A stretch of 64,000 nucleotides of DNA from positions 868,001 through 932,000 of the forward strand of contig OZ241916.1 in assembly GCA_965203865.1 (NCBI GenBank), in the 5' to 3' direction. The notes beneath the pieces were generated by a model, which was not told the origin of the DNA, ran no database searches, and saw only the letters and a program-made list of their open reading frames with translations. The position numbers and the translations under genes were made by a program. Position 1 is the stretch's first letter, and each line of letters begins with the position of its first letter. Of the stretch, positions 53,217 through 62,635 are shown one piece after another. The DNA is from G965200765 sp965203865 (GTDB taxonomy: Bacteria > Pseudomonadota > Gammaproteobacteria > Arenicellales > JAJDZL01).

Positions 53217-53708
53217 ATGAATTCCCGAATTGAACGGTTGGCAGAAGAAGCAGGGCAGTTGCTGAAAAAAAGAAACTATTCGCTGGTCACTGTTGAATCC
53301 TGTACAGGCGGATGGATCTCACAATCAATCACCGGCATTGCAGGTAGTTCCGAGTGGTTTGATCGAGGGTATGTTACTTACAGCAATGAAGCCAAGCAGG
53401 AACTAGGTGTATCTGCTGCTTCGCTGGAATTGTACGGAGCGGTAAGCAAGCAAGTTGCACAGGAGATGGTGCTGGCAGGCTTGAAAAGAAGCGAAGCCGA
53501 TATCGCAGTTTCAGTTACAGGTATTGCCGGGCCCGACGGTGGCACGACTGAAAAGCCAGTTGGCACTGTTTGGATTGCCTGGGGCGACAAGTCAAATCAA
53601 GTTGTTGCCGAGCATTTTCAATTTTCAGGGGGTCGTGAAGTGGTACGACGTGAATCGGTTGAATCTGCTTTAACCGGTGTTTTGAAATTTCTACATAAAA
53701 ATGGATGA
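53217..53708 (+). CDS. pncC: Nicotinamide-nucleotide amidase (CinA C-terminal domain)
   Basis: A 163-residue stand-alone CinA C-terminal domain that deamidates NMN to NaMN in NAD recycling. Signatures are VTVESCTGGWISQSITGIAG, WFDRGYVTYSNEAK, and the core VSVTGIAGPDGGTTEKPVGT. The N-terminal molybdopterin-like domain of long CinA is absent, as in E. coli PncC. The 3' end overlaps thpR by eight bases. Confidence 0.93.
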   Translation: MNSRIERLAEEAGQLLKKRNYSLVTVESCTGGWISQSITGIAGSSEWFDRGYVTYSNEAKQELGVSAASLELYGAVSKQVAQEMVLAGLKRSEADIAVSVTGIAGPDGGTTEKPVGTVWIAWGDKSNQVVAEHFQFSGGREVVRRESVESALTGVLKFLHKNG

Positions 53709-54237
53709 CAAAAGCAAAGCAAGGCAAACGAAAAAACTGTTTTTCGCACTCTGGCCGGATGATGATGTCCGCAACCGTTTAACCAAAGTTCAAGAAAATG
53801 CAAACCTTGGTCAGCACGGAAATCCAACACTCGCCGAAAAGTTCCATATTACGCTTCTTTTTCTTGGACACATCAAGTCGGATAGAGTTTCAGAGCTTGA
53901 ATCGTTCACACGAGAAATCAGGTTCAACCCCTTCACGATTGAGTTGAATCAAATCGGATTTTTTCGACAGGCTGATATTGTATGGTGCGGAACAAGCCAG
54001 TCCAGCGACGAGTTGAATTCTTTGGTGCAAACAATTCGCACCGGTTCGCCTGTTCTCCCCAAGAAAAAAATACAGAAAAAATTTGTGCCGCATGTTACTC
54101 TTGCACGCAAGGTACGCCGCAAGATTACACAAGAAATCGATTCAATTTACTGGACAGTAGAATCGTGTTGCCTTGTTTGTTCTGTTCCAGCTGGCGGAGG
54201 TGTGGAATACAAAATTATCGCAAGTTCGGCGGATTGA
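53701..54237 (+). CDS. thpR: RNA 2',3'-cyclic phosphodiesterase (LigT family)
   Basis: A 178-residue 2H phosphoesterase. The two catalytic HxT motifs are FHITLLFLG (near residue 44) and PHVTLARKV (near 131). The opening KLFFALWPDDDVRNRL is usual for ThpR. The family hydrolyses 2',3'-cyclic phosphates on RNA and can ligate tRNA halves in vitro. It is coupled to pncC by an eight-base overlap and converges with the hydratase gene 12 bases on. Confidence 0.92.
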   Translation: MDDKSKARQTKKLFFALWPDDDVRNRLTKVQENANLGQHGNPTLAEKFHITLLFLGHIKSDRVSELESFTREIRFNPFTIELNQIGFFRQADIVWCGTSQSSDELNSLVQTIRTGSPVLPKKKIQKKFVPHVTLARKVRRKITQEIDSIYWTVESCCLVCSVPAGGGVEYKIIASSAD

Positions 54238-54249
54238 GTAGCAAGAAAA

Positions 54250-55038
54250 CTAGTCGACAAGCGTTGCTGTTGCCGTTCCGAACCTTCCCAAGTCCGAAGT
54301 TACTCTGTCGCCTCTGCGTATCGGAGAGGGCAGGCCGCATACGCCGGTTGTAACAAATTGCCCTGCCTCAATTGCAATTCCTCGTGCAGACAATCGATTG
54401 ACGACCCATTCAAGAGCAATCAACGGACTTTCAAGAGCATCTGCGCCCGTTCCTGAAGTTACCACTTCATCATTCACAATAAGCTGAACTTCGCATTCGG
54501 CAAGATTGATGTTTTTCCAGTCTTCAGTTGTTGCTGGACCCAGTACGCAATCCCTCGCGCACGCACAATCCGCTAGCAATCCTGCTGCTCCTGCGTCTCT
54601 ATAGTTCAATATTCTGGAATCTGGAAATTCAAGGCTTGGTACAAGGCTGTCAACCGAATCAAGAATTTCTTCCTGGGAATAGGGTTTGCCCCGGCTTGGC
54701 ATGCTTCTCCCGAAAACAAAAGCAAATTCGGCTTCTGCCACCGCCATGTTGTTTCCAGTCATTGACAGCGTTGCTCCAGAATCGTGCGTCTTGGATGCCA
54801 GATACGGACCCTCCAGCGGATGACTTACATTGATGTGATTTTGTCCTCCTGAACTGGTCGCCGCAATCTTCCAGCCGCGAAGCGTGTCCTGAGCAAGTTC
54901 TGGAAAATAGATCTGAGCGTTTTGCCCATCTGATTCATTTCTGGGCTTGCAATCTTCCGGCAAGTCGGCAATAGCTTCTCCGGCTTGCCATAGTCCCCAC
55001 AGAACCGCGGCGGTTCGTTTTGGTAAGTTTTCCGACAT
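54250..55038 (-). CDS. 2-keto-4-pentenoate/2-oxohepta-3-enedioate hydratase-like protein (MhpD/HpaH family)
   Basis: A 262-residue protein of the fumarylacetoacetase-fold hydratase family. The metal ligands are seen in MAVAEAEFAFVFG (two glutamates) and LVPSLEFPDSRI (a third acid). LRGWKIAATS is the typical early segment. The enzymes hydrate 2-keto-4-enoates in aromatic meta-cleavage pathways, although no other pathway gene lies nearby. It shares a strand with fdxA, 34 bases downstream of it. A related decarboxylase activity cannot be excluded. Confidence 0.83.
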   Translation of the reverse strand: MSENLPKRTAAVLWGLWQAGEAIADLPEDCKPRNESDGQNAQIYFPELAQDTLRGWKIAATSSGGQNHINVSHPLEGPYLASKTHDSGATLSMTGNNMAVAEAEFAFVFGRSMPSRGKPYSQEEILDSVDSLVPSLEFPDSRILNYRDAGAAGLLADCACARDCVLGPATTEDWKNINLAECEVQLIVNDEVVTSGTGADALESPLIALEWVVNRLSARGIAIEAGQFVTTGVCGLPSPIRRGDRVTSDLGRFGTATATLVD

Positions 55039-55072
55039 GAAATCTACTTCTTGAAATACTCAACTTCCGAAG

Positions 55073-55396
55073 TCAACGCTCCAAGTACTGTTTCTTGTCT
55101 TTGATTTCTTCCCACTCGGCTGCGTCGGGCGGTGCCGGTTTCATGGCACTGATCACAGGCCACACAAGGCTTAGATCTGTATTCAACTCGAGAAACTCTT
55201 GCTGGTCGGCGGGCAGATCGTCTTCGGCGTAGATGGCTGTAACCGGACATTCCGGCTCGCACAAACTGCAGTCAATGCATTCTTCAGGATCTATAACAAG
55301 CATGTTTGGTCCTTCGTGAAAGCAGTCGACCGGACACACTTCAACACAATCAGTGTACTTGCAGCGAATGCACGACTCGGTAACAACGTAGGTCAT
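55073..55396 (-). CDS. fdxA: Seven-iron ferredoxin
   Basis: A 107-residue FdxA-type ferredoxin. The cysteine pattern CIRCKYTDCVEVCPVDCF gives the 3Fe-4S and part of the 4Fe-4S site, and CIDCSLCEPECP supplies the rest. The C-terminal extension (about residues 60-107) is typical for Azotobacter/Pseudomonas 7Fe ferredoxins. It lies downstream of mutS on the same strand, the order known from pseudomonads. It transfers electrons at low potential; the partner is unknown. Confidence 0.95.
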   Translation of the reverse strand: MTYVVTESCIRCKYTDCVEVCPVDCFHEGPNMLVIDPEECIDCSLCEPECPVTAIYAEDDLPADQQEFLELNTDLSLVWPVISAMKPAPPDAAEWEEIKDKKQYLER

Positions 55397-55528
55397 TCAG
55401 ATTAACTTATCAGGCAATTGGAAATAGAAAATTTGTAATTTACTGTAAAAGCACCGCATATTCTATTCAATTTCGCAGGATTTATTCAATCCGATGTTCA
55501 TCCCCGTCTAGTAAATTCAATTTCAATT

Positions 55529-58102
55529 CTATGTATGCAGCTTTTTGAGCTGATACAAAGCTTCCAATGCTTCGCGGGGACTCATCTCATCTGGATTGAT
55601 TTCTCCGAGTTTTGCAAGAGCGGGAGAAGGTTTATCAACGGGCGGTTCAAACAACAGTGGTTGGCGAACAGGTTTGCTGGTAGACGAGACCTGCAGACTC
55701 GCGACTGCGGTCAGTTCGTTGAGTTTTGACCGGGCACTGCTGATGACATTGTCGGAGATGCCTGCAAGCTTCGCTACCTGCAGGCCGTAGCTTTGGTTTG
55801 CAGCACCAGGTTTAACCTCGTACATGAATACAATCTTTTCATCGTATTCAACTGCATCCAAATGAACATTCTTCGCATGTTTCATCTGTGCTTCCAGAGC
55901 AGTAATTTCGTAATAGTGGGTGGAGAACATCGTCAATGCCTTCACATCCTCGAGTAGACTGCTTGCGCAGGCCCAAGCTAGCGACAAGCCGTCGAAAGTG
56001 CTGGTGCCTCGTCCGATTTCATCTACGATGACCAGGCTTTTATCGGTTGCGTTGTGAAGAATTGTTGCCATCTCCGTCATTTCAACCATAAACGTGGAAC
56101 TGCCGCCAGTAAGATCGTCAGATGAGCCAATTCGTGTAAATATCCGATCTATCGGTCCAATTACAGCTTCGTTTGCCGGAACGTATGAGCCGATGTGCGC
56201 CAGGAAAGTAATAACCGCAGTTTGCCGCATATATGTACTTTTGCCACCCATGTTTGGGCCGGTTATCAATAATAGTCGGTTATTTTCGTTTAGTTCAGTG
56301 TTATTCGGCACAAATGGTCGATTCATTGAATTTTCAACAAGCGGGTGTCGACCGCCTTTGATGCTGATGCCCGGAGTTTCGCTTAATTCCGGCCGATTCA
56401 AGTTCAACGTAAATGCCCGTTCAGCGAAGTTGCAAAGAACATCCACTTCCGCCAAGGCTTGCGCAGTTTGCTGAATCTGGTCAATGTAGTCGATCAGATT
56501 TTGAAGCAACGCGTCGTACAGTTGTTTTTCGCGGCCAATGGCCTTGTCCTTTGCTCCCAGAATCTGGCTTTCGAATTCCCTGAGCTCCGGCGTAATGTAG
56601 CGTTCATTGTTCTTCAAGGTTTGGCGGCGTATGTAGTCTTCCGGCACCTGTTCCGCCACTAGTCTGGACACTTCAATGTAGTAACCGTGCACCCGGTTGT
56701 ACTGAATGCGAAGATTCTTGATGCCGGTTCGATTCCGTTCCCGATTCTCCATTTCAATCAAAGCTTGTCCAGAATCGTTACGTAGTCTTACAAGTTCGTC
56801 CAGCTCGCTATCGTATCCCGGTTTTATGACCCCGCCATCCCGTATAGTCGATGCGGGTTCATCAAGAATAGCGCGTTCCAGTAATTCATGAACTTCTGGC
56901 AGCGGGTCGATTTTTTCACAAAGAATTGCAAGCTCATGGCAGTCCGCACTTTCGGATACATGCACTAGTTCCGGGATGTATTCCAAAGATGATCGAAGAC
57001 TTACGAGGTCAGCGGGCTTTGCAGTTTTTGTTGCCAGTCTGGATACGATTCGCTCAAGGTCACCAATCTTGCGCAATTGCGGCTTGATTTTGTCCTGTCG
57101 CCGTTTGCTTGAAAAGTGATCTATGACTTGATGGCGGCGCAGAATTTCTTTGTGGTCTCGCACCGGATTACGAAACCAACGCCTTAGTTGGCGAGCCCCC
57201 ATCACTGTGGCGCAGTGGTCCAAAAGGTAGAAAAGACTGCCCCTCGATTTTCCCGCAAGAGTTGATTCAATTTCAAGATTTCTCCAGCTGTGACTATCGA
57301 AAAGCAGGTACTGGTCAGAAATCTCAATATCGAGTTTTCGAATGTGAGGAAGTTCTGCGCCGTACACATCCTTTGCGTACTGGATTAATCCTCCTGATAC
57401 GGCCATTGCCGCTGGAAAGCGGTCGCAACCGAACACGGCAAGGTCACGCAAGTTGAACTGGGTCTTTAGTAGCTCAGAAGCGCGTTCGCTACTGAAATAC
57501 CATCCTGGAACTTCCTGAACACGAGGTAAATTCAATAGTTCAACTAGCGGGTCATTTTCAGTAACAAGAATTTCGGCGGGCTGAATTCGAGAAATTTCAG
57601 AGAATATTTCGGTATAGTCGGATAGCTCCTTGGCAATAAATCGGCCACTGGAAAGTTCCAGTTGTGCAATCGCCCACACGTTCCCCACTTTTCGAATTGC
57701 CAGCAACAGATTCTCTGTTCGGGCATCCAGCAGATTATCGTCAATCAATGTTCCCGGGGTTACAATACGAACTACTTTTCGCTCAACCGGGCCTCGGGAA
57801 GTTGCCGGGTCGCCGATCTGTTCGCAAATCGCAACCGGAACTGAAGCTTTCATCAATTTTTCGATGTACTGATTGACACTGTGTACCGGGACACCTGCCA
57901 TTTTTATCGGAATCCCTGCATTTTTTCCACGGCTGGTCAATGCAATGCCCAGCAGTTCGGCACCGCGTTCAGCATCATCGTGAAACATTTCATAGAAATC
58001 TCCCATTCGATACAAGAGAAGGGTGTTGGGGTACTCGGACTTGATCTTCCAGTACTGCGCCATCATGGGAGTAGATTTGCTGCTGGGGTTGGTTGAACTC
58101 AT
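55529..58102 (-). CDS. mutS: DNA mismatch repair protein MutS
   Basis: An 857-residue MutS of normal length. The mismatch-binding motif is GDFYEMFHDDA near residue 35, the P-loop is TGPNMGGKSTYMRQ, Walker B is LVIVDEIGRGTSTFDG, and the terminal helix-turn-helix region is YGLQVAKLAGISDNVI. It detects mismatches and starts repair with MutL. Its start overlaps the suhB stop as ATGA at 58099-58102, so suhB and mutS are translationally coupled. Confidence 0.97.
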   Translation of the reverse strand: MSSTNPSSKSTPMMAQYWKIKSEYPNTLLLYRMGDFYEMFHDDAERGAELLGIALTSRGKNAGIPIKMAGVPVHSVNQYIEKLMKASVPVAICEQIGDPATSRGPVERKVVRIVTPGTLIDDNLLDARTENLLLAIRKVGNVWAIAQLELSSGRFIAKELSDYTEIFSEISRIQPAEILVTENDPLVELLNLPRVQEVPGWYFSSERASELLKTQFNLRDLAVFGCDRFPAAMAVSGGLIQYAKDVYGAELPHIRKLDIEISDQYLLFDSHSWRNLEIESTLAGKSRGSLFYLLDHCATVMGARQLRRWFRNPVRDHKEILRRHQVIDHFSSKRRQDKIKPQLRKIGDLERIVSRLATKTAKPADLVSLRSSLEYIPELVHVSESADCHELAILCEKIDPLPEVHELLERAILDEPASTIRDGGVIKPGYDSELDELVRLRNDSGQALIEMENRERNRTGIKNLRIQYNRVHGYYIEVSRLVAEQVPEDYIRRQTLKNNERYITPELREFESQILGAKDKAIGREKQLYDALLQNLIDYIDQIQQTAQALAEVDVLCNFAERAFTLNLNRPELSETPGISIKGGRHPLVENSMNRPFVPNNTELNENNRLLLITGPNMGGKSTYMRQTAVITFLAHIGSYVPANEAVIGPIDRIFTRIGSSDDLTGGSSTFMVEMTEMATILHNATDKSLVIVDEIGRGTSTFDGLSLAWACASSLLEDVKALTMFSTHYYEITALEAQMKHAKNVHLDAVEYDEKIVFMYEVKPGAANQSYGLQVAKLAGISDNVISSARSKLNELTAVASLQVSSTSKPVRQPLLFEPPVDKPSPALAKLGEINPDEMSPREALEALYQLKKLHT

Positions 58103-58899
58103 TCCACGTACTTCATGTCTTTTGTATGTCGTTGAACAATTTGCCTGAAGCTGTCAAACAAACGTGTGCCGGATGCAATGATTGCTCCGGTTCTCAAATA
58201 GTCAGATCCGCCTTCAAAGTCGGACACAAGTCCGCCCGATTCCTGGATGAGCAGGGTTCCGGCGGCTATATCCCACGGTTTGAGTCCGCTTTCCCAAAAA
58301 GCGTCATACCGACCGGAAGCGACATAGGCAAGATCCAGTGCAGCTGACCCGGGACGGCGAATTCCAGAGGTCTTGCGAGCGAGTTCTTCAAAGACCGGAA
58401 TCCAATATTTCAAATGTTCTGGTGTTCGAAAGGGAAACCCGGTGCCTACCAGAGCATCTTCCAGATTTTCGATATTGCTGGTTCGAATTCGCTTGTCGTT
58501 CAAGTGTGCTCCGCTACCGCGGGTTGCAGTATACAACTCCTGATTTTTGGGATCGTAAACAACCGCATGTTCTAGCTGATTGTTCTTTTTTACTGCAATA
58601 GAGACGCAATACTGGGGAAATCCGTGCAAATAGTTGGTGGTTCCGTCCAAGGGGGCGATAATCCACTCGAATTCGTTGCCGGAAATATTGCTTCCTTCTT
58701 CTGCTGTAATGGAGTGATTCGGGTAAGCTTTGGTGATAATGTCAACGATTTCCTGTTCCGCATGGCGGTCAACCTCGGTAACGAAATCGTGAACCCCCTT
58801 TAATTGGTAGCGGATTCGGTCAACTCGATGCGTGTTTTGCTCAATGATGGAACCGGCTTGTCTTGCCGCTCTGACTGCGATATTCAATATCGGGTGCAT
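58099..58899 (-). CDS. suhB: Inositol monophosphatase family protein SuhB
   Basis: A 266-residue protein with the IMPase motifs ITAEEGSN, IAPLDGTTNYLHGFPQYCVS (metal-binding aspartates) and LKPWDIAAGTLLIQESGG. SuhB hydrolyses inositol 1-phosphate and also assists rRNA antitermination in E. coli. Length and motif order are normal. It heads the suhB-mutS-fdxA run on the minus strand. Confidence 0.95.
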   Translation of the reverse strand: MHPILNIAVRAARQAGSIIEQNTHRVDRIRYQLKGVHDFVTEVDRHAEQEIVDIITKAYPNHSITAEEGSNISGNEFEWIIAPLDGTTNYLHGFPQYCVSIAVKKNNQLEHAVVYDPKNQELYTATRGSGAHLNDKRIRTSNIENLEDALVGTGFPFRTPEHLKYWIPVFEELARKTSGIRRPGSAALDLAYVASGRYDAFWESGLKPWDIAAGTLLIQESGGLVSDFEGGSDYLRTGAIIASGTRLFDSFRQIVQRHTKDMKYVE

Positions 58900-59557
58900 G
58901 AATTTTTGCTTTCCTTGATTTGACAGAAATTCCTTTTCTCAATACTCATCAGAGTTTTTAAATTTGCCAGGATAGATTACCTGGATACCAAAGACCAAGC
59001 GACTATTGCCATGTAAAACAAACTGATTGCTTTGGTTTCTTATTGAATCTACCTATTGCTTCTGTTGCAAGTTATTCTAATACATAAATGGCGTAATTGG
59101 TTGTAAGAATGACATAGTGGGTGAAATTAATTATGAGATTGCTGTCAAAATTATACTTCTGAGCATGGGTGCCAGGTAATCAACCAGAAGAATTTGGATA
59201 GAATTAGAAAATATTTGATTAACGGCTGTAATTTGGTCGCAGATTTGCAAGAATACGCAGTATTGTCTCAGTGTACAATGTTCATATTGAATACAAAAAG
59301 GTCACCTCTTGATGACAAGGGTGCCAGTGGTGCTTTTTTCTCCGCCATGGCGCGCAAGGCGGCGTTTAGAAAAGGGAATAGTCGAGGGGGTCATTCTATT
59401 CTACCAACCGTATTGGTAGAGTCTTTTGAATATTGCCCCAACTACAATAACCTGCTACTTGTAGCCCGCATTGAGAATAAGAAGGATGCTGTAAAAACTG
59501 ATGCTATGATTGGGATCACATTATTTATTTTCATTAAAAACCATACGGAGGAACTTC
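58900..59557. other. Long non-coding stretch before the DUF6884/GIY-YIG pair
   Basis: About 650 bases. A frame at 59194-59640 begins at TTG, ends inside the next gene in another frame and has no ribosome-binding site, so it is not called. A hairpin TCTACCAA (59400-59407) with TTGGTAGA (59413-59420) is followed by GTCTTTTG and might be a weak terminator or leader structure. The suhB promoter should lie just right of 58899. Confidence 0.5.
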
Positions 59558-60046
59558 ATGTCCCAGCAATCACGTTATCCATTCGCTCTTGCCTCTATGC
59601 CAGATACAGCTGGCCTATGTCTTGTCTCTTGTGTCAGTGAGAAGCAATGCGGATGCCATCCCGCAAAGGAACTTTACACTTCAAACTTGTTTAAGAAGTC
59701 GCGTAAATTGGTTGAACTTAAAGGGTGGCCTTGGTTCATTCTTTCTGCAAAGCATGGCTTGGTCCATCCAGATGATAAGATTGAAAAATATGATAAGGCG
59801 TTAAAGAAATCCGACCGCGAAGCTTGGGCGAACAAAACAATTCCCCAGCTTGATAATCATTTGGGCGATGTAAATTCAGTTGTGATTTTAGCCGGCGAAG
59901 ATTATTTCGAGTTTATAAGTAAAGAGCTAGACAGACGTGGTATTGTTGTGTATATCCCGATGATTGGAATGGGAAACGAACGAAGAAAGTGGTTGAAGGA
60001 ACAGATAGAAAGCATTGAACGCAGCACTTCCGCCAAATCGCACTGA
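59558..60046 (+). CDS. DUF6884-like protein
   Basis: A 162-residue soluble protein. It has CLVSCVSEKQ, then LYTSNLFKKSRKLVE, WFILSAKHGLVHPDDKIEKY and VVILAGEDYFEFI. This set matches DUF6884, found in phages and accessory regions with no settled function; the ILSAKHGL segment resembles that of YaaA-like and tRNA-guanine-modification relatives. GGAGG at 59547-59551 fixes the ATG at 59558. The 3' end overlaps the GIY-YIG gene by 32 bases, so the two are a coupled pair. It stands alone between housekeeping genes (suhB and an aldehyde dehydrogenase). Confidence 0.72.
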   Translation: MSQQSRYPFALASMPDTAGLCLVSCVSEKQCGCHPAKELYTSNLFKKSRKLVELKGWPWFILSAKHGLVHPDDKIEKYDKALKKSDREAWANKTIPQLDNHLGDVNSVVILAGEDYFEFISKELDRRGIVVYIPMIGMGNERRKWLKEQIESIERSTSAKSH

Positions 60047-60758
60047 CGACACCATTCGATTCTACAAAATTCTAGCTCGTATTGAAAATAGAGTTGGAGG
60101 ATGTCGCATACTCGCCGAATGCGATGGTCGCTTGGAGTGGCCGCAACGCGGTGTTTATTTCTTTTTTGAGCCAGGCGAGCAGCGGAGTTTGTCGGGCGAG
60201 GGTGCTCGTGTGGTTCGGGTTGGAACGCATGCTATAACCAAAACATCGAGAACAACTCTGTGGAAACGGCTTTCTCAGCATCGAGGTCCTAAGCAAAGCA
60301 GGATAGGTAGTCATCGCGGGTCTGTTTTTCGTAAGTTAATAGGAATTGCACTTGCTCAGCGTGGAGACGCTGAGTTGCCAAAATCCTGGGGATACGGTAG
60401 CAGCTATCCTGGGGCAGCTCGAAAGCTCAATTTGATAGAATCGTATATAAAAAGCGCAGAAGCAGATTTGGAGGGATATGTTAGTGATTATGTAAGGCAG
60501 ATGCCGTTTTTGTGGTTGAATGTTGATGACGATCCAAGTCCAAATAGTAAACGCAAATACATTGAGCGAAATGCTATCGCCTTGCTTAGTCATGCACAAG
60601 TAGCCGGGGCTGATGCACCTTCCAAACAATGGCTCGGTAAATATTGTGACCGGCGACTGGTTCGAGCATCAGGGCTTTGGAACAACGAACACGTTGAAGA
60701 AGATTACGATGCCAAATTTCTGGATGTGATGGGTGAGCTGGTAGATGCTTGGGTTTAG
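60015..60758 (+). CDS. GIY-YIG-like nuclease-domain protein
   Basis: A 247-residue protein whose N-terminal half fits the GIY-YIG nuclease fold: the tyrosine strands GVYFFFE (46-52) and VVRVGTHA (66-73), the arginine helix LWKRLSQHRG with Arg85, and a candidate catalytic Glu184 in YIERNAIALL. The two tyrosines are partly replaced (YFF and RVG), so activity is uncertain. The region between (HRGSVFRKLIGIALAQRG) is an insertion. It starts at TTG 60015, inside the DUF6884 gene, and no other start is available in frame before the domain. Translation coupling suggests a two-protein system for modified or foreign DNA, which is inference. Confidence 0.68.
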   Translation: MNAALPPNRTDDTIRFYKILARIENRVGGCRILAECDGRLEWPQRGVYFFFEPGEQRSLSGEGARVVRVGTHAITKTSRTTLWKRLSQHRGPKQSRIGSHRGSVFRKLIGIALAQRGDAELPKSWGYGSSYPGAARKLNLIESYIKSAEADLEGYVSDYVRQMPFLWLNVDDDPSPNSKRKYIERNAIALLSHAQVAGADAPSKQWLGKYCDRRLVRASGLWNNEHVEEDYDAKFLDVMGELVDAWV

Positions 60759-61127
60759 CTGATATCCCCAAAAACTTCCAATATCCCTGTATATCGTATG
60801 AATTCGATCATCTATATCAAGTACCTGTTGTAAGCACAGCAGGTGTTGAAGGTATCGCAAATGAAGTTGATAAAACTTTTTTTGAGCGTATCAAAGAACG
60901 GATATACTGATTCTTGCCAAAATAGCTATCCGAATTTTTAGCCAGAACCGTCTTTTGTCTCTCAATTGGTATTGAGATTGATTAATAGTTTGGTTGAAAA
61001 AAGTGTAAGCATGGATTTTGGCCAAACTTGTTACTATGTGCTTGGATTGAAACAGCGAATGTATACAATTACCAAGTGATTATTTCAGCATAAACAACAA
61101 ATAACCAATCAGGATAAATCGAAAGAA
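60759..61127. other. Intergenic stretch without a supported gene
   Basis: About 370 bases between the GIY-YIG gene and the aldehyde dehydrogenase gene. No good small frame, repeat or terminator was found. The right part should hold the promoter of the dehydrogenase gene. Confidence 0.5.
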
Positions 61128-62606
61128 ATGAAAAACTGGCAACACTTTATTGATGGGAATTTTGTAGCACACGATAGTGGGGAATGGATTGAAAGCATTG
61201 ACCCGTATCAAGGAAAACCTTGGGCGCAGATTCCCAAAGGAAATGCCAAAGATGCGAATCTTGCGGTCGAAGCTGCTTCTCGGGCATTTGAAAGTCCTGA
61301 ATGGAGTGAAATGACAGCGAGTACGCGAGGCAAGCTGATGCGAAAACTTGGAGACCTGGTTTTGGAAAATGCCGACCGACTGGCTGAGCTGGAAGTGAGG
61401 GACAATGGAAAGTTGTTTTCTGAAATGAAAGCGCAAATGCTTTACCATCCGGAGTGGTGGTACTACTTCGGCGGATTGGCGGACAAGGTTGAAGGTTCAA
61501 TCATGCCAGTAGACAAGAAGGATGCCTTTTCCTATACAACCTACGAACCGCTAGGCGTAGTCGCTGCGATCACAGCCTGGAACTCTCCACTTTTGTTTAT
61601 CGCCTGGAAATGCGCTCCTGCACTCGCAGCTGGCAATACAGTTGTTGTGAAACCGTCTGAGTATGCCTCTGTTAGTTCGCTGGCTTATGCGGAGCTTGTA
61701 AAGGAAGCGGGATTTCCGGATGGGGTGTTCAATGTTGTAACCGGATATGGTGCAGAAGTGGGGGCAGCACTGGTAGAACACAAGAAAGTGGCGAAAGTAA
61801 CGTTTACTGGTTCCGACTTGTCCGGGCAAAAAATCTATGAAAGTGCGGCACGCGATATAAAACACGTTTCCCTTGAGCTCGGCGGCAAGTCGCCCAATAT
61901 CGTATTCGAAGACGCTGATCTGGATATGGCAGCGAAGGGTGCAATTTCCGGAATATTCGCAGCGACAGGGCAAACCTGCGTAGCCGGTTCAAGACTTCTG
62001 GTTCAAGAGAGTATTCACGATGAGTTTCTGGACAGGCTGTTGAATATGGCGAAGTCTGCAAAAATTGGCGATCCGATGAAAAGGGATACAAATGTCGGGC
62101 CAATAACGACTCGTCAACAATATGAAAAAGTGCTGTCCTATATCGAAATTGCCAAGCAGGAAGGAGCCGAATGCGTTCTTGGAGGCAGTTCGTGCAGAGT
62201 AGAGGGTTCTGATAGCGACCAGTTTGTTGAGCCCACAATTTTTACGAATGTTTCCAATGATATGAGAATTGCCCAGGAAGAAGTGTTTGGTCCGGTTTTG
62301 TCGGTGTTGAAGTTCAAGGATGAAGAAGAAGCAATTCGGATTGGTAACGATGTGGTCTACGGCCTTGCTGCTGGTGTTTGGACCAAGGATATTCGACGGG
62401 CAATGAGATTCACCAAGTCGCTTAAAGCAGGCACCGTTTGGGTTAATACGTATCGTGCTTTCAGCTACATGATGCCGTTTGGCGGAATGAAGCGAAGCGG
62501 ATTGGGACGTGAAAGCGGAATTGCAGCGATTCGCGAGTATTTGCAGGTCAAGAGTGTTTGGCTGTCAACTGCAACAGACATGCCCGATCCATTTATTATC
62601 CAGTAG
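61128..62606 (+). CDS. NAD(P)-dependent aldehyde dehydrogenase
   Basis: A 492-residue ALDH-superfamily enzyme. The catalytic base is in LELGGKSPNIVFEDAD, the nucleophile is in ATGQTCVAGSRLLV, the cofactor strand includes TFTGSDLSGQKIYE, and PFGGMKRSGLGRE closes the active site. These conserved residues mark a hydrolytic, not CoA-acylating, enzyme that oxidises aldehydes to acids. The substrate is unknown; it resembles the betaine-aldehyde/gamma-aminobutyraldehyde group. trmJ begins 29 bases after its stop. Confidence 0.92.
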   Translation: MKNWQHFIDGNFVAHDSGEWIESIDPYQGKPWAQIPKGNAKDANLAVEAASRAFESPEWSEMTASTRGKLMRKLGDLVLENADRLAELEVRDNGKLFSEMKAQMLYHPEWWYYFGGLADKVEGSIMPVDKKDAFSYTTYEPLGVVAAITAWNSPLLFIAWKCAPALAAGNTVVVKPSEYASVSSLAYAELVKEAGFPDGVFNVVTGYGAEVGAALVEHKKVAKVTFTGSDLSGQKIYESAARDIKHVSLELGGKSPNIVFEDADLDMAAKGAISGIFAATGQTCVAGSRLLVQESIHDEFLDRLLNMAKSAKIGDPMKRDTNVGPITTRQQYEKVLSYIEIAKQEGAECVLGGSSCRVEGSDSDQFVEPTIFTNVSNDMRIAQEEVFGPVLSVLKFKDEEEAIRIGNDVVYGLAAGVWTKDIRRAMRFTKSLKAGTVWVNTYRAFSYMMPFGGMKRSGLGRESGIAAIREYLQVKSVWLSTATDMPDPFIIQ

Positions 62607-62635
62607 AGACGCTGCCAAGTGAATTTTGCAGAGCC

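Noticed and set aside
59194..59640. 148-codon plus-strand frame before the DUF6884 gene
   Set aside because: TTG start without a ribosome-binding site, no recognisable features, and its end overlaps the well-supported DUF6884 gene in another frame.
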